Shown here in pieces: positions 1-13,600 of a stretch of 64,000 nt of DNA. The notes beneath the pieces were generated by a model. It did no database searches and was not told the DNA's origin. It saw only the letters and a program-made list of their open reading frames with translations. The DNA comes from Parus major (taxonomy: Eukaryota; Chordata; Aves; Passeriformes; Paridae): positions 18,612,152 to 18,676,151 of the forward strand of contig NC_031770.1 in assembly GCF_001522545.3 (NCBI RefSeq). The letters run 5' to 3'. Both the position numbers and the translations under genes were made by a program. Numbering within the stretch: the stretch's first letter is position 1; every line of letters begins with the position of its first letter.

Positions 1-3000
1 TCAACATCCTGTTTCCATCTTGTTTTTTCATTAGGACTGACTGTGTTTCATGGGAGCTGAAGTTCAAATTAAGGATAGAAACTGGAGCATTTCAGCTCTA
101 GTCCACTGAATTTAAATATTTGAATTTGTTTATTCTTATTAAAATTCTCAATTTTTCCAGCAAATGTATTTTTCTGGTGGGTTCTAATTATATCCACATA
201 CTGACTGACAGCTGGGCAGAGTCACCACAGAGAGGATGGCATTTGAACTGCCTTGTGGCTAACTCTGGCAGCGGGAAAAGTTCATTGTGTCCTAATCCAT
301 AAGTCATCTTTGTTTCTTTTCTGGAACACTTCTCAAAGACAAACTGACTCAACATGATGATAAATGCTCGTGAACTTAAATCACAGAAAGGAAAGTACCT
401 TTTAGACTTCTGGGGTTTTTTTAAGACTCAAAGAAAAGCAGATGACCTTTCCAAAGTCCAGTGGGATAAGGTTCATATACCTCAGGCAGAAACAGCTTGT
501 GCTTTTGTTTAAAAAGTAGACAGGCAGATGAAGAAACATGTGAATCCTTGTCTAAGATGCACAAATTGATCAGTTATGATAGGAAGAACAAAGACTGAGC
601 AATATTTTCAATTGTTCCTTTAAGCATAATTCTGATATATGCTTCTCCCCTTAACTTTCTCTGTTCCACCATCCCATTGTTTGGTTTTGGGCTTTTTTTA
701 AACAGAGTATAATGTTTTGTAGCACTTTTTTTTTAAATCTGTGACTAACCCATTACTAATGAACCAATGTTCTACACAGAGGACAAGTTTTCATTTTTTT
801 TTTTGTTGTTGTTGTTGTTGTTGTTGTTTTGTTTGTTTCTTTTTTTAATTAAAAACTCATCTTCTTACTAGACAAAAAGTAAGAGAAATGAGGGAATTTA
901 TGAACACCACAGCCACAAGTTAAGGTTCTTGTTACAAGCACATATATGTCTCCCTGTCCAGGTGGAGCTGCCCCGGGTTAAAGTCCCTCTAAAGGTTTCA
1001 GGCAGTGGGAGTGATATGTGCCTCTCTATGAATTTGCTGGGAGAGGACTTTTCCTGCTGTCTTAACACTCTTCAACTTTGAGAATCTTTGAATCAGTTGA
1101 GTATGAATCTTCAGCAAGATATGGCTATAAATTGTGGGGAATCCCTTTTGGGACACTGCATTTGTTGGTTCGAGGCTAAGTGAGTCAATTTGTTATTTAT
1201 TTAAACATTCCATTCACCAGTACATAGCCACATAAATGTGGAATCACATTCTTGTGAACATCCTAGAGGACAGTAGGCCACTGACCCATGCCAAATTTTA
1301 CTTGAACCCAAGCCAGGTTTGTTCAGCTCACATATACAACGAAAAAAAAGAAAATCAGTCCACAAGTTACAGCAGATACTCAGCAACCTAAATGTATTTA
1401 ATATACATCTCAGATTAGGGTCAAAATATTTCCCTTCTCCTCTGCAACCACCTGAGAGTGAATGAAGAATAAGGAAGCACAAGTTAGTCAAAGCATTTCA
1501 TTGAAACCAAGGCAAGTTTTGATACCAGCCCAACCTGCTCCTCAAATTCTGAATTTGAGCATTCTCCTGCTAAAGAAGGGTAGCCCAAGGAACCCTCCTT
1601 TTCTGGAGAGACATCTTCAGTGCAGACAGCATTTCTTTCCTAATATTTCATGACTTAGTTGCATCACTACCCAGAGGCAGAAACTGCTTTTTGGTAATGA
1701 ATACATAAATATTGTTTGTGAAGCGTCATCCTTCCACTGTAGGTTACATTGGTGCAAGATTCCAGAAAGTATTACAAAAATGAAGTTGAGTGCTTGGCAG
1801 TTTCACTAATACAGTTGATGAAATCCAAATTTTAGAGAGCATTAAAATGAGTGAAATATTTAAACTTTCCTCACAGGATTTTCCTTTCTATTATTGAGTC
1901 TGTGTGAGGTAGGGAAAGATCATTCATATGCTCCAGTAGTAATTTTAAACAAACAAACAAATCAGTTAATCTCTCCTTCTATAAAAGCTATTAATGATTC
2001 TGTTTTGCTTTTGTTAAAGAGATAATTAAAACATGCAGGTGCAAAGCAAGACATTGCGACTGAAGTTAGAGAATGCTCTGAGGAAAGCTTTAACCTTCAA
2101 GAGGGAGCTGTTTTCTAGCTGGAGCCCTTTTGAGCTTCTAGGAGGGCAAAAAAGAGTTCTCACAGTGTGAGGCATGCTCCTAATAGCAAGTTTCCTTCAT
2201 CTTTAAAAATCCAACTAGAAACACATACTTTCAAACAGGGCAGTGCTTCCCTTGCCAATGTCTGCCAGGCAGGAAGGCAGGGGACAGAGAGTCAGGAAAG
2301 CATTACGTGGATCCTCTGCTGTTGTAGGGCTTGCTTGTTAGCTGTATCCTTCAAATGATTTACAGACCTTTCACAAAAAATTTAAAGTTTGGTCCCAGGA
2401 CCTTAAAAGTCACATTTGACCCTCATCTCAAGGATCTAAACATTAAAAGTGTATTACTGTCTTATATTCTACACAAACCATATTTCACAACAGGAGGTAC
2501 AATATCAAAAGGCTGTGCCTTTATGTTTCAAAAGCCAAACTCCCCATTTACATTTAAGGATCATTAGAAGTTGGTTGAAAGTGAAGACACAACAGAAATT
2601 CAAGCAGAATGTGAGCTACCATTGCTGGCAAACAAATCCACATTCACTAATAACAGTTAAAAAATGCAAAATGTAGGAGAAGGTGGTGGCAGCATAAGAA
2701 TACAAGAAAACAAAAGCAACATCTGAAAATGCAGAACTTTGTTAAGTGGTGTAGAGACTCACATTAGAGAGACACCATAAGCCTACAAGCAGAAATTAAT
2801 TGCCTGATACACTGAGGAGACAGTTACAGACTGGGAGTAGAAGAGGTGGGGTAGGTAATTTTTAGAAAGAAAAACAGTTTAATCAGAAATGTCTGGCCAG
2901 GTAAGAATATCACTCAGCAAGGTCTAGTAGCTATAGATGGTGAATTGTACCCTGAGGTGGGGAAAATGGAAAGAAGCTCAAGGTGCTCTGGAAAAAGGAA

Positions 3001-3009
3001 AACAGAATT
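1..3009. other. Intergenic, no gene seen
   Basis: AT-rich unique sequence downstream of LYPLAL1. It contains a T-run followed by a (TTG)8 microsatellite at about 803-828. The longest open frames are under 100 codons, overlap each other on both strands, and resemble nothing known. Confidence 0.6.
803..828. repeat. (TTG)n microsatellite
   Basis: About eight perfect TTG units follow a run of T and continue into TTTG-like units to about 838. This is simple sequence with no other signal. Confidence 0.9.
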
Positions 3010-3140
3010 ACCTTTGGACGCTCTCTAGTAGTTTAATATCTTTCTTATATGGTGGTGCCCAAAACTGCACACAATATTCAAGGTTAGGCTGCACCAGTGC
3101 AGAGCAGAGTGGGAAAATCACCTCCCTCAATCTACAAGGT
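3010..3140 (-). mobile_element. CR1 LINE fragment (internal 3' region)
   Basis: The plus strand carries the reverse complement of CR1 3'-region sequence, including GTGCCCAAAACTGCACACA, ATTCAAGGTTAGGCTGCACC and AATCACCTCCCTC. The 3' terminal part is missing, and the copy is diverged and old. Edges are approximate. Confidence 0.75.
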
Positions 3141-6100
3141 GTTAATTGTTTTGGTGTCAGTTCAGCCTGTAGTTCTCTTAATGCTTCTGCTCAGTGATTT
3201 GAACTGAAGAATATCAGTGCAAGTCTCCTCTTGTGTGTTCTGGCAGGAGAGCTTGCTGCCATGGACTATGTGTGTTGTGTGGGAATTCCTGCCCATGAGG
3301 GAGCAGGGCAAGGCCAGTAGCCAAAGGAACTGAAGTGATGGAGATGCTCTTGAGGGTGCTGAGCAGTGGTAGGCTTCTACTGGCAGCTTTTCCAAAATCT
3401 AAAGGGCAGGAGTTGAACAGTTCCCGTGGTGGCAGTTTGTAGCCCTATATAAATGTACTGGCAAAATGTGCTTTGTCCTAACAGGTTCTAAACTGCTATA
3501 TTTCCATTTGAATGATGGAATAAGCCCGTTTCTCCTCTGCTCTAAATAACATCAGCTTGTAATACTTGGTACACACTTTTTCTCTATATTAGACTCAACT
3601 TACAGAGATGAAGGTAAAAGTTATTTTAAATTTGCATTTACCTTTATAAACTGGTTCTGCTTACACCTTTCTCCTCTGACTTTCTCTGGGAAGTACCAAG
3701 TCACCAGCTCAGTCTTAAAATGTCCTTCTTAGATCTGGGTGATCAGATCAACACTTTATAGCAACATTATGACAACAGCAATAATAATAACAATTATAAC
3801 AACAACAAAATCCTACTTTTCTTCCTTTATCAAATACCCTTTTGGTTCCCAGATCAGTGTTTTAATCTAGGAATAGCTGGTACACTTCCTTCTCATGACC
3901 TCGTCCTTAGGTCTTACATGGGAAATGGCTCATTTTACACAACTAGGAACAAGGAGAGACAGCCTTTCTCAAAATATCTGCTGTTGCCAAGGGTTGGTGA
4001 TCATAGCATATAGAAAATAGTACAATTTACAGAAATAATAGTACATAGGTTTATCAAAGTGATCCTTCTTATCTGGTTTCATACAGAGATATAGAAATAG
4101 TTGTATTTTAAATGCTTTCACTTCTGTGGGGTTTTTCCTGTCAATATTAAAGATCTTGCAGTATTCCTTATGACTCAAAAGTGCCTTGTTTCCTTTATAT
4201 GGAAAATTCATTTGAAAAAAGAGCTCTCACTACTGTAAAGATCAAGTGTCTATCTCTGGGAGATTGTTACATTCCTTTTTCAGAAGCCAGGGCTTAACAA
4301 TGCTGTAGGAAAAAAAAAAAAAAAGGATCTATATGGCAAATCTTGTAGTACAAGTTTTTGTGGTTAACCAAGGAACATGTCATGAGTCAAGCCTTTGGAA
4401 ACAGTTTAGTAATTAAAGACAAATGCTATGACATAACCATTTACACGCAGCAGAAAGATTTTTAGATTAAATCTGGCCTGACCCATTGCTCAGCAAGTGT
4501 TATCTGGGATTCTTGAAAGTCATTCATTTATTTACATACTAATTTGGCCCACATGTTTTATTAAAAAGAAAGCCTACATTTTTCAGAGGAGTGAGGTCTA
4601 GTCCAGCTCTGGTTAACGAATTTGGTCAAGCAAGGTATGGACCTGTTCCAATGGGTGCTATATGAAGATACTCATGAAGCAGCTGAGAAAGTTTTGGTTC
4701 CCCACCCCACCCCCAACCCCCGAAATTTATGCTCTTTAAGTGCATTTAATGCAGGTAGATGCAAGAGTCTTGTCTAGTGGCACTATCAACCATGCACTTG
4801 CACTCTACACACAGCAGATAAGCTGGTCCACAAAGCTAAGTTGTGGAGAAAACAGCTAATTTGAATAAGGCAGCTGGGCCATCCCTGAAAGGGAAAAAAG
4901 TACATGAATATAACCACCTGGCAGCCTCCTTTGTGCATGTCAGGATATTGCTGGATGCAAATACTGCTCCATGTAATCACTGAGCGTAAATCTACTTCCC
5001 TCTTGTTCAGCCAGAATCACCTTGCTACCAGTTTAGCTCACTGAATTCCTTCTGCTGGGGATGTGCTGAAAAGAAGAAAAAAGCTTTATATGGATGGGGT
5101 TTTGGAAAGAAATAATGCAACACTTGCTGACAGGAATGCACCAACAAGAGGAGAAGATCAAGGTGCAAAACACTTCTGACCTGGCATAGACAGAAGCAGA
5201 GAAGTAAATCTGTAAGATTAATGACTAAAAAAATTTGAATGAAAATAGAGAAAGGATCTTTTTGGCTGTTAGATTCTGGGCTGACTTCCTCCCCCGCTCT
5301 GTTCTTCTCTTTTGTCAGTGAGATGATGGAAAAGAAGGGACTGGAAAACAACAAAACACAGGAGATGAAGGAGGACTAAATTTGATGTTTCTGCAGAATA
5401 GGGAGTTTTTCCAAATGAAAACAAGTTGCCCAAAAAGCTTTTTATTTTCTTAGCCAAAAAGTGATCATGCTCCTTTCATGCAGGGCAGTGAATTTCTGAG
5501 GTAGAGTGTTGTAAGCAGCTGTCAGGAAGGAAAGGTTAGGCTTTATTGTAAGCTGGTCCTCACACATAAAAAAAGCTTCTAATGACCTATGAAGCTCCCT
5601 CTCCTCAGCCAGTGCCTACTCCCACAGAGACAGAAGACAGAGCAGCACTGACACTGGGCAGGTGCCTGAGTGCAGCCAGGGTGATCTCTCAGCAGGCCTT
5701 GGGGAGCACCAGCTGTCGGTGCTTGTGTGGGAAGAGAAGCACTTTAGGAGACACAAGCTGAGTAGAAACAAAACCAAAGCATTGCATCAGGTACAGGTGA
5801 GTGCACAGCTGGACTTGACCCTGGGATTGGAGCTAGCTTCTCATTGCTACTCAGGGCGAGTGGAAAGCAGTGCCTGATCCTTCTCTTCTGCCATGGAAGG
5901 TCTCAGCCAGCTATAATGCACTTGGCACAGTTGAAGTCACAGGTGAGGACAGAGAAATAATTTGGATCTTGTTTGGATCTTTTTGCCTTCACAGCGCTGT
6001 GGTTGTCCCCTCTTAGGGACAATTACCCCCAAGGCAGGTGTGCTGACCTGGCAGGAGCTGTGACTGGGAACACTTGGCTGGGCAGTGCCACAGCTAGAGC

Positions 6101-6212
6101 ACTCCAAAGTTGACTTCAGTTTAAGAGGGGACCCACTCTGTACAGAGCAGGTGCTTTTGCAGGGCCACACTGACACTGGCATAGCTCTTTGAGCAGTAGT
6201 GTGCTTGACTCC
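3141..6212. other. Intergenic, no gene seen
   Basis: Mostly unique AT-rich sequence with somewhat GC-richer stretches near 3240-3420 and 5600-6200. It includes an A16 run near 4310 and the C-rich quadruplex-type motif at 4700-4721. I recognise no coding homology in the open frames, all of which are about 110 codons or less. Confidence 0.55.
4700..4721 (-). other. Predicted G-quadruplex motif (minus strand)
   Basis: The plus strand has four C-runs of 4, 4, 5 and 5 bases at 4700-4703, 4705-4708, 4710-4714 and 4717-4721, separated by A, A and AA. The minus strand thus has four G-runs of at least four with loops of only 1-2 nt, which fits the strictest G4 definitions. Its role, if any, is unknown. 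Confidence 0.7.
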
Positions 6213-6292
6213 AGAGTCACAGAATGATTTGGGCTGGGAGGGACTTTAACGATCATCTAGTGCCAACACTGCCTCAAAAAGGCACCTCACCG
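6213..6292 (-). mobile_element. CR1 LINE 3'-end fragment
   Basis: TCACAGAATGATTTGGGCTG and GGACTTTAACGATCATCTAG on the plus strand are the reverse complement of the CR1 3' terminus. The copy is only about 80 bp, consistent with a severely 5'-truncated insertion. Confidence 0.85.
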
Positions 6293-7402
6293 AAGTGTGT
6301 GCACACTTTGCAAATAAAGAACTTGGGGACCTAGCCCTAAAAGTTCAAAAACGGGTATGAAAATGATTGTAGCATAAGACAGTATCTTCTAATGTGTTTT
6401 TCACCTTTTCATGGATCTGCAGTTCAAATAAAGGTGCAGGAGAGTGGCTTTCTCTATTAGACAGTGCAAATTTTCTTTAATTTATTTGCTTAGGAGAGCT
6501 GAAATCTGATTCAAAGATGCTTTTACCATTAGTAAGTGCTTGGAAGTGGTATTTAAAACAGCTCTTTTCTATCTGTGGCAGCTTTTACCTTTGCTTAAAC
6601 CTCACAAACCCAAGATTTACAAGGTAATGAATACTAACTGACAATATGTAGACGATACCCTGTGAACTGGCTCTTTGGTGTAGATAACTAAGGCTTGTGA
6701 GTTTACTCTCAAACTGACTGCCTAAGCCTGGATATCTGCTGAGATACTTTATCCTTTTATGAGGGTGAATCCAGAGTGCACTGAGTAATGCATAATAAAA
6801 TTAGTTTGAGAGGGGAAAAAAGAGAGCAAAAAGATAAGCACAGTAAAATAAGCTCAAATGACTTCACTGTTCAGTAATGACTCCTACCAAATAACTGCAT
6901 TGTAGTTTTATCTTTCCAACCAAGACTGTGTTAATGCTCTAAAATTAAATCTCTTGTGAAAGTTATCTGGAATTTCTCAAACAAGTTTTAAAGGGGTTTA
7001 TTTTTTCATCAGAGGTCATGCCTCAAGAATTTGTAGGAATTCCGCCTGGAAAGTAATAATCAGTGGAAACTGGCAGTCAAAGCTAATTTATATTACTCTT
7101 CCAGATAAAAATTCCTTCCATCTTAGACCTGCATTTCAAAAAAGATGATTATCACTCTTGAGAGAATACATCAGTGAAAAAAGAGAAAGAATGACTTAAG
7201 AGATGTCTCTCTTGCATTTGTAGATTTGGGGTTTAGAGTGGCTTTTTTATAACCCTTCCCTCTGAAATGTGTGAAGGACAGGCAAAAGGGCAGGAAAGGG
7301 AGAAGGAGAGGTATGTATGAAGAGACACCAAGCAAGCTTGAGAAATAAGCTGTCAGGTAATTCCCCAGGAATTTCAGAACAACTGACTTCAAAGCAGATT
7401 CT

Positions 7403-7448
7403 AATAAATAAAATATTAAATAAGGTGTTTTAAATAAAATACAGTCAC
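7403..7448 (+). repeat. 46-bp AT-rich element, copy A
   Basis: The element starts AATAAATAAAATATTAAATA and ends ACAGTCAC. It matches 43 of 46 bases of a second copy at 8997-9042 in the same orientation. The flanks of the two copies do not resemble each other. Confidence 0.8.
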
Positions 7449-8996
7449 TTCACCAAAGAGAGATGCTAGAGCCTATTCTTTATTTTGTTCTGCTTGTGGT
7501 GTCATACCATGTTTGTCACTACTGTATCTGCCTTTCTGGCAACACTCAGTTTAATAGGTTAACTGCTGCTAGAAGTAAAACCATCTATTTTTAACTTAAA
7601 AAAAGATTCCAGCTTTGCATGCTGGTGGGACAGTTGTCACTCAGCAGCTCTTGAACTCCGCCCTACACCACCGGCACCGGGCAAGGGCTGAAATGGCAAA
7701 GCTCTTGATGCATTTGGAGAGCAGATCCTGGACCCATCTGACCCTGAATGAGATTCAAAGGAGTGTGCACTCACAAGGTCAGAAGAGCAGGAGTTAGGAT
7801 GAAATCAAAATGAAGGCATTCTTGGCAATGACAATTTAGGTGTCTGTCGTGTGCCTTCACGTGTGCCTTTTCCATATGCTGGCCCTGCTGGCAAACTCTG
7901 CTGCCTTCAAAGTCCCAAACTGTGGTCAAAGGTGTCACCAGTAAGTTCTGGTGTTTGGTGTTCATCATCTCCTGCAGGGCAGCACAGAGTGGTGGGCAGA
8001 GCAGCTTGTGCTTTGTCAGTAGCCTTGTAGCTGAAGTGCTGATCAGCTGACAGCAGCACCAGCTCACAGGATCTGCTTGCAGAAAAGCATTTCAAACAAC
8101 CCCACACAAAGGCAGCACGAGGCTGTTTGTTAACTGGATCTTATTCTGAGATGCTGCCAAATGCTACACAGCTCATATGCACATTACAAAACAACAGGGT
8201 TTTACTGTTCTCCTGCACAGTCATGCTAGATCAGACATCTTCCTGTTCAATCTCAAAGCAGAATATTTGCGAATAAAGGAAGCCATCTATTTATTACAAA
8301 TTTAATATTTTTTTATTGTAATATTTCAACAAGTTTTGTTGTTTTTTTTTCCTTTAAATCTGTCAGTGTCATACACGTGTGCATGTGTGTGTATTTATTT
8401 TTTCCACAGAATTCCAAATCATAATTTTGGTGTAAGGCCATAAATAATCCCATGAGTTTCAGAGAGTAGGTAATCCTTTAGGAGTGGAAACAGAAGACAG
8501 ATTTGCTTCCAATGGTGAGCTCATTCCTAGGTCACCATTGAAAGCAGAGAGAGAAACATGCTCCAAAATAAACAATGGTTTGAACTCGAAAGCATTTTTC
8601 TTTTAGGGTGCCCAGCTTTGCATTAAGGAATTCCTGTGAATTCTCCTCAACTGTTTTGAGGGTTGTTTTGGTTTCTCAGGTCATTAGTTGCATTTCCAAA
8701 AAGCACTGTGACAATGCACTGACTCTGTGATGCACTTTGAAGAGGAGCATTTCAATGAAATATGTAATCAGGTCCCTCAGAGGCTCACAGCTGGAGCTAC
8801 TTGGAGGAGTGGAGAACAGGGGGCTGGACACAAAACTGGTTAAGAACAATGCAAAGAAAGACCATGACACAGTGAATGACAGAAACCTCAGTGAGTGCCA
8901 GGGAGTTCAACTTCTTCTAACCTAGAGCTTAGCAGCAGCTACTGGCCAACAGATAACTGTGTAGACTGCATTTGTAGACACCTGGAATCATTTTCC

Positions 8997-9042
8997 AATA
9001 AATAAAATATTAAATAAGCTGTTGTAAATAAAATATAGTCAC
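8997..9042 (+). repeat. 46-bp AT-rich element, copy B
   Basis: Second copy of the element at 7403-7448. It differs by three substitutions (G/C, T/G and C/T at element positions 23, 28 and 40) and has no indels. Confidence 0.8.
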
Positions 9043-10530
9043 AGATAGGCGGCATATAACCAATTAATGAAAATTCCAAATCGGTTGCCCTTAATAAAGA
9101 AGAGAAAAAGCACCTGCATGTGAAGCCCACACATGTGAGGAGTACCAGGTTGTGCAGGACCATGTGAGGGCTTCTTGGATGGACTAGACTGAGTGACTTC
9201 TATGGCAAAGCAATCCCAAACACTGAAAAAATAGGTAGTTTTCCAGTGACCTGGCTTTCATGCAATGGGATATGTACCTGTTGGAATTCCAAGTCAGTGA
9301 GTGGTAGGATATGGGTTGCCTCTGATTTTAAGGCAGATAGTTGACAACTATCTGCAGCAGGAAGCAGCAGGAGAAACCCTCACTGATGGAATGAAGTATT
9401 TGGTTTAAAAAGAAGGAGAATAAACAGTTGGATGAGGTCAGGTATTTCCAGTGGAGGACTCAAATACAGAAAATGGATGGATTCATCTGCAGTGACCAAG
9501 CAAACCCATACTTGGTAAGTGAGGTTAGGTAAGAACCAGGATTCACCTCTAGACAAGCACATGGACAGTGATTGTGGTGGAACTGTGGTCCTTTCTCTGA
9601 AGGGACAGAGGAAGGGAAGGAATCAACACACAATTAACTGAAAGGTTTCTTACCTGTATTTTAAGGTGTTTAAAAAATAGGGCACTCTGCTGCTGTTGGG
9701 AAATAGGCAGTCTTTAATTTTATTTTCAAGTTGGATGCCAAATTATGGGACAGGTTCTTTCAGAAAAAAACCCCAGAAGTTCAATATAATGGTGTTCCAC
9801 TAATTTGTCTTGGCTTTATGAAATTAGTCTTGCTGATTTTTTTTCTGAAGTTGATGTATTTCTTTCCTGCATTTTTTGAATGAAAATGTCTTATTATTTG
9901 ATATCCAAAAATACTTTTCATTTCAAATATCACCTACTTTTAATAAACTAAAAAAAAAAAAAGTGAATTTGAAACAATAGAAAAAGAAGAGGTCAGTGAA
10001 TAAGAAAAGTTATTCATACATTTGTTTCAGAGACCTTAATCCCAAATTACCCTTCTGACTCATGCTCAGCTTTGTCCTGCTTAGGCAAAAGTAATCTTAT
10101 GGAGTTGAAAGCTGGGTCCACTGGGGGCCTCCTTCCTCCCTCCTGAATGGAGGCACAGGAAACTTGTCTTAAATGTATTTCCTCCCATCCATCCATCTGC
10201 CTCAGAGACAAGAGGTGGCCTCCATCCAATTCATTCAGGGATCTGCTCTCAAAGGTCTTCTAAAATATGCTGTCAAATAAACAGATTATTTAACTCCTGC
10301 TAATCAAATCAAAAAACCCATAACTATCTTTAAAAAATAAATACTTTCTCACATAGTGATTTCTTCATTCCCAGCTCTCTAACTACACCTACCATCACTA
10401 TCTAGGACTTTAACCTCCTATTCTCTTTGTAAGAATAATTGCCATGATGAAGATTATTTTAACAAAATAATACAGCTATGGAGAAGAAGCAAATCATAAA
10501 TGCATAAGCATTAAATTTAATAGGCGAGTC

Positions 10531-10660
10531 CTCACTGGAGATATTCAGGGAATGTCTGGACAAAATCCTGTGCAATGTGCTCTGGGATGACTCTGCATGA
10601 GCAGGGAGGTTGGAGCAATAATCCACTGTGGTCCCTTCCAACCTGACCCATTCTGTGAAA
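10531..10660 (+). mobile_element. CR1 LINE 3'-end fragment
   Basis: CTGGAGATATTCAGGGAATG, GAGCAGGGAGGTTGGAGCAA and GTCCCTTCCAACCTGACCCA form the sense 3' end of CR1. The copy ends near CATTCTGTGAAAA with a degenerate terminal repeat. It is truncated at the 5' end. Confidence 0.88.
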
Positions 10661-13600
10661 AATTGTTTACAAAGAAAAATTAAGAATTGTTTACTTGCCC
10701 CCCCATATTAGAGTTCAGAGTCGTCACCCCAGAGAGATTACAGGGCACCTGCTGAGACCAGGCAGACACTCTTCCTGCAGAGGATGGCTTTCCTGGCTTG
10801 TGACTCCCCTGGTAGAGACACACTGAACTCCTGGGAGGAGAATGGCTTGTCTGCAGTCACTGCTGGGAAAGGGAGATGTGTCACTGCTGTCACAGCACTC
10901 TGCTCTTTCCTGGATGTCACCTTGTCCTTGACTTTTTATTCTTCAGGGCTTCCTTTGTCACCGAGGTTCTGCACATTACTGTTGGTCATGATTGGCTACT
11001 TTTTTAATGCCTCAATTAGACTGCAATCAGCCTTCTTTTAATCATTCTAATCACAGGAGTAAAATCCTGTCATGGCAGGACTGAGGAGACACACTTTGAA
11101 TTTACCAGTATATGATAACTGGTTGGGTTTTGTACCAGTTGCTGCTCTGTGGGGTTAAATGAAGAGGCCAGCTATGAGTAATGATCTTTGTAGGTTCTTT
11201 GTAGACCCTGGGACTCTGGGCTTGAGACCTGGGTTTCAACCTAAGCTCTTATTTCTCATGCTGCTGTGTAGGTCTGATCTGCACCCCAGTGGGAGCAGGT
11301 AGAGACAAAGCAGCTTCTCAGACAGGCAAATAGAAATGCAGTTTTAGTACATGTTTGAAACATGACCTAAAAATCTGCTTTAAACAAAATCTGCTTGTGG
11401 CAGATTGTTTGTGCCACAAGCTTTGGATGATCATATAGAGGATTTAAGAAGCTTGGTAAGTCTAACAAACAATACAGAAAATATCATGGTGAACATTCAA
11501 AAGCCCATTTTAAGTGTGTTTCTCTGTTTTCAGAGAAGACAGCATGTGGGATTTTTTTTGCTTTCTAAATCTTTCTTTCCTCATTCTCTTTCCTGACTAC
11601 TGTGAAAATACACTGAACTCTTACCTCTGTCTTCTTCTGCTGGCCTCCCATTCTCCGGTGTCCAAATTTGACATTTTTACCTGCCTTTCAGCAGAAAGCT
11701 GGGCAGTCAGCTATGAACCTATGTTCTGTGTTTATTTACTACCAGAGTACTCTCAGCGAGGTCACCGCTCAGATGATGGGAGAGATGTTCACCCTGGAAC
11801 CTCTGGCAAATGACTTTATGGGTGATATGATCCAGTTGCAGATCTTGATTTATGGAAGGGAACTGAGCTGTGATGAACAAATTACAGCTCCCAGAACATA
11901 TTCCAATTTCTGCACTCAGGGATTAATTTGTACTTTCCTGAAAGTAATAAGATTTTCTTGATGGGGAATGGGAGAGGAAGAGAGAACTTTCTCTTCTTTC
12001 TCTTATATTAAGATTTTTTTGAAAGAGGGCAACTAGGATGAAGCGAAGTCACTGCAGTTCAGTTTTGGGTTTTTTCTGTCCTTTGAAAGTTCCCATCAGT
12101 CTGTTATTTTCACTCCTCATTTCTGCCTGTTCCTGTCTGCACCAGAAGATGAATCAGGCTGTTCCTTTGTAATTACATCTTAATAGAGAGTCATGGGTAC
12201 ATTGTCTCATACTGCCCAACATCACTCTGAATCAACTGGCAAAAACTTCTGTAAAAACACCTGAGACCTCTAGGAAATTATGGCATGACAATGATAATAA
12301 GGTGATGATTATGTTCCAGTTCCATTCTGAATACCGGTGATACATAAGGGAAGGCAGATCAGATCCTGTTTTAACAATTTCTGCAACCTCAAGTTATTTT
12401 CACCATTTTTTTCTGTCTAGGTTCAAGACCAAAGATGCCATTGAATCATTTGAAATTAATTTAAAGGTATTTTAGGCAAGGGAAACTACAAAAAAAAAAA
12501 ATTCTCTTTTTAGCTCAATTATATATATAGTCTTAAGAAACCCATTCCTGACTTAAAGGCACCTGACTTAAAAGGAGTTTTAAAGGGATGATAGAATAGT
12601 GACAACTTCAGGTTAGGGGTAAGAGATTAAAAATGAGAATATTTTTTACAATTAAAAAAATCTTGTACATTCAGATATTAAAAAAACCCTCTGAGAATTA
12701 TTCAGCACTAGTTCTGAGATCTACAGTAGCTTAATGAATTAATATTTGCTATATAAATGTAAAAATATACTTAAAATTCAAGTTATTTTCTGAAAGACAG
12801 AATTTGTAATATGTTATTAAAAGCAAACAAATATAACCCAAACCAAAACAGCACAACCAAAGAGTTTGTTATTGCCCAACTCACTGTAACTCTATATTTC
12901 AAAGCTTCAGCTTAGCTATTGTGCCATAGGAAGGTCAATATCTGGATTACAAAATTAAAGTTAAAAATTAATAGTAAACATGGTTTGTTGAATGAAATCT
13001 TGCTTCAGATAAGAAATGATTGTGTACTTTTTTAATATTTCTGTGTAGGAAGAAGTAAAATGATTACTGCAGCACTCAAAAATAAGCTATATGATATTTA
13101 TTTTGGAAAAAAATCATAATTTGATTTGAGTAAGTAAATTGTGGTGATAGCTCTGCCTAAGGTTAGTACATGGAGCTGTAACAAAGCTCCTGGTGTAAAA
13201 AGCTGATTCCTCCTGTGGTTCAGGGACAAGTCCCTTAGTATTTTTATTCTCTTGGGAAATTTTGTAAAACCTCCCTTGATAGTAGCAGCACTGGCAGCTG
13301 AGTTGTTTCCCAGGAGGAGATGCATCTGTATCATATTTTTCTTGCCTGCAAATTATTAATATTATCATCTACCTCATGCAAATGTATTGAAACTCAGCAG
13401 ATTAATGATGGTATAAAAAACAAAACAAAGCAATTTTGAGCAAAGGTCAGATGAAAGCTACCACATGAGAGGTAGAAGGTGCTAATCATGTTTTATCATT
13501 AGTACTTCATGATTCACATTAAAATTTTATGTATAGACCCTTCTGACAATCAAGGACACTATGAAGAGTTCAAACTGAGAAAGTCTTTTTAAAAACAGTT

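Larger units (their letters stand above)
6293..10530. other. Intergenic, no gene seen
   Basis: AT-rich sequence without recognisable coding content. It contains two near-identical 46-bp AT-rich elements (7403-7448 and 8997-9042) and a moderately GC-rich patch at about 7600-8100 whose overlapping short open frames on both strands match nothing I know. Confidence 0.55.
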
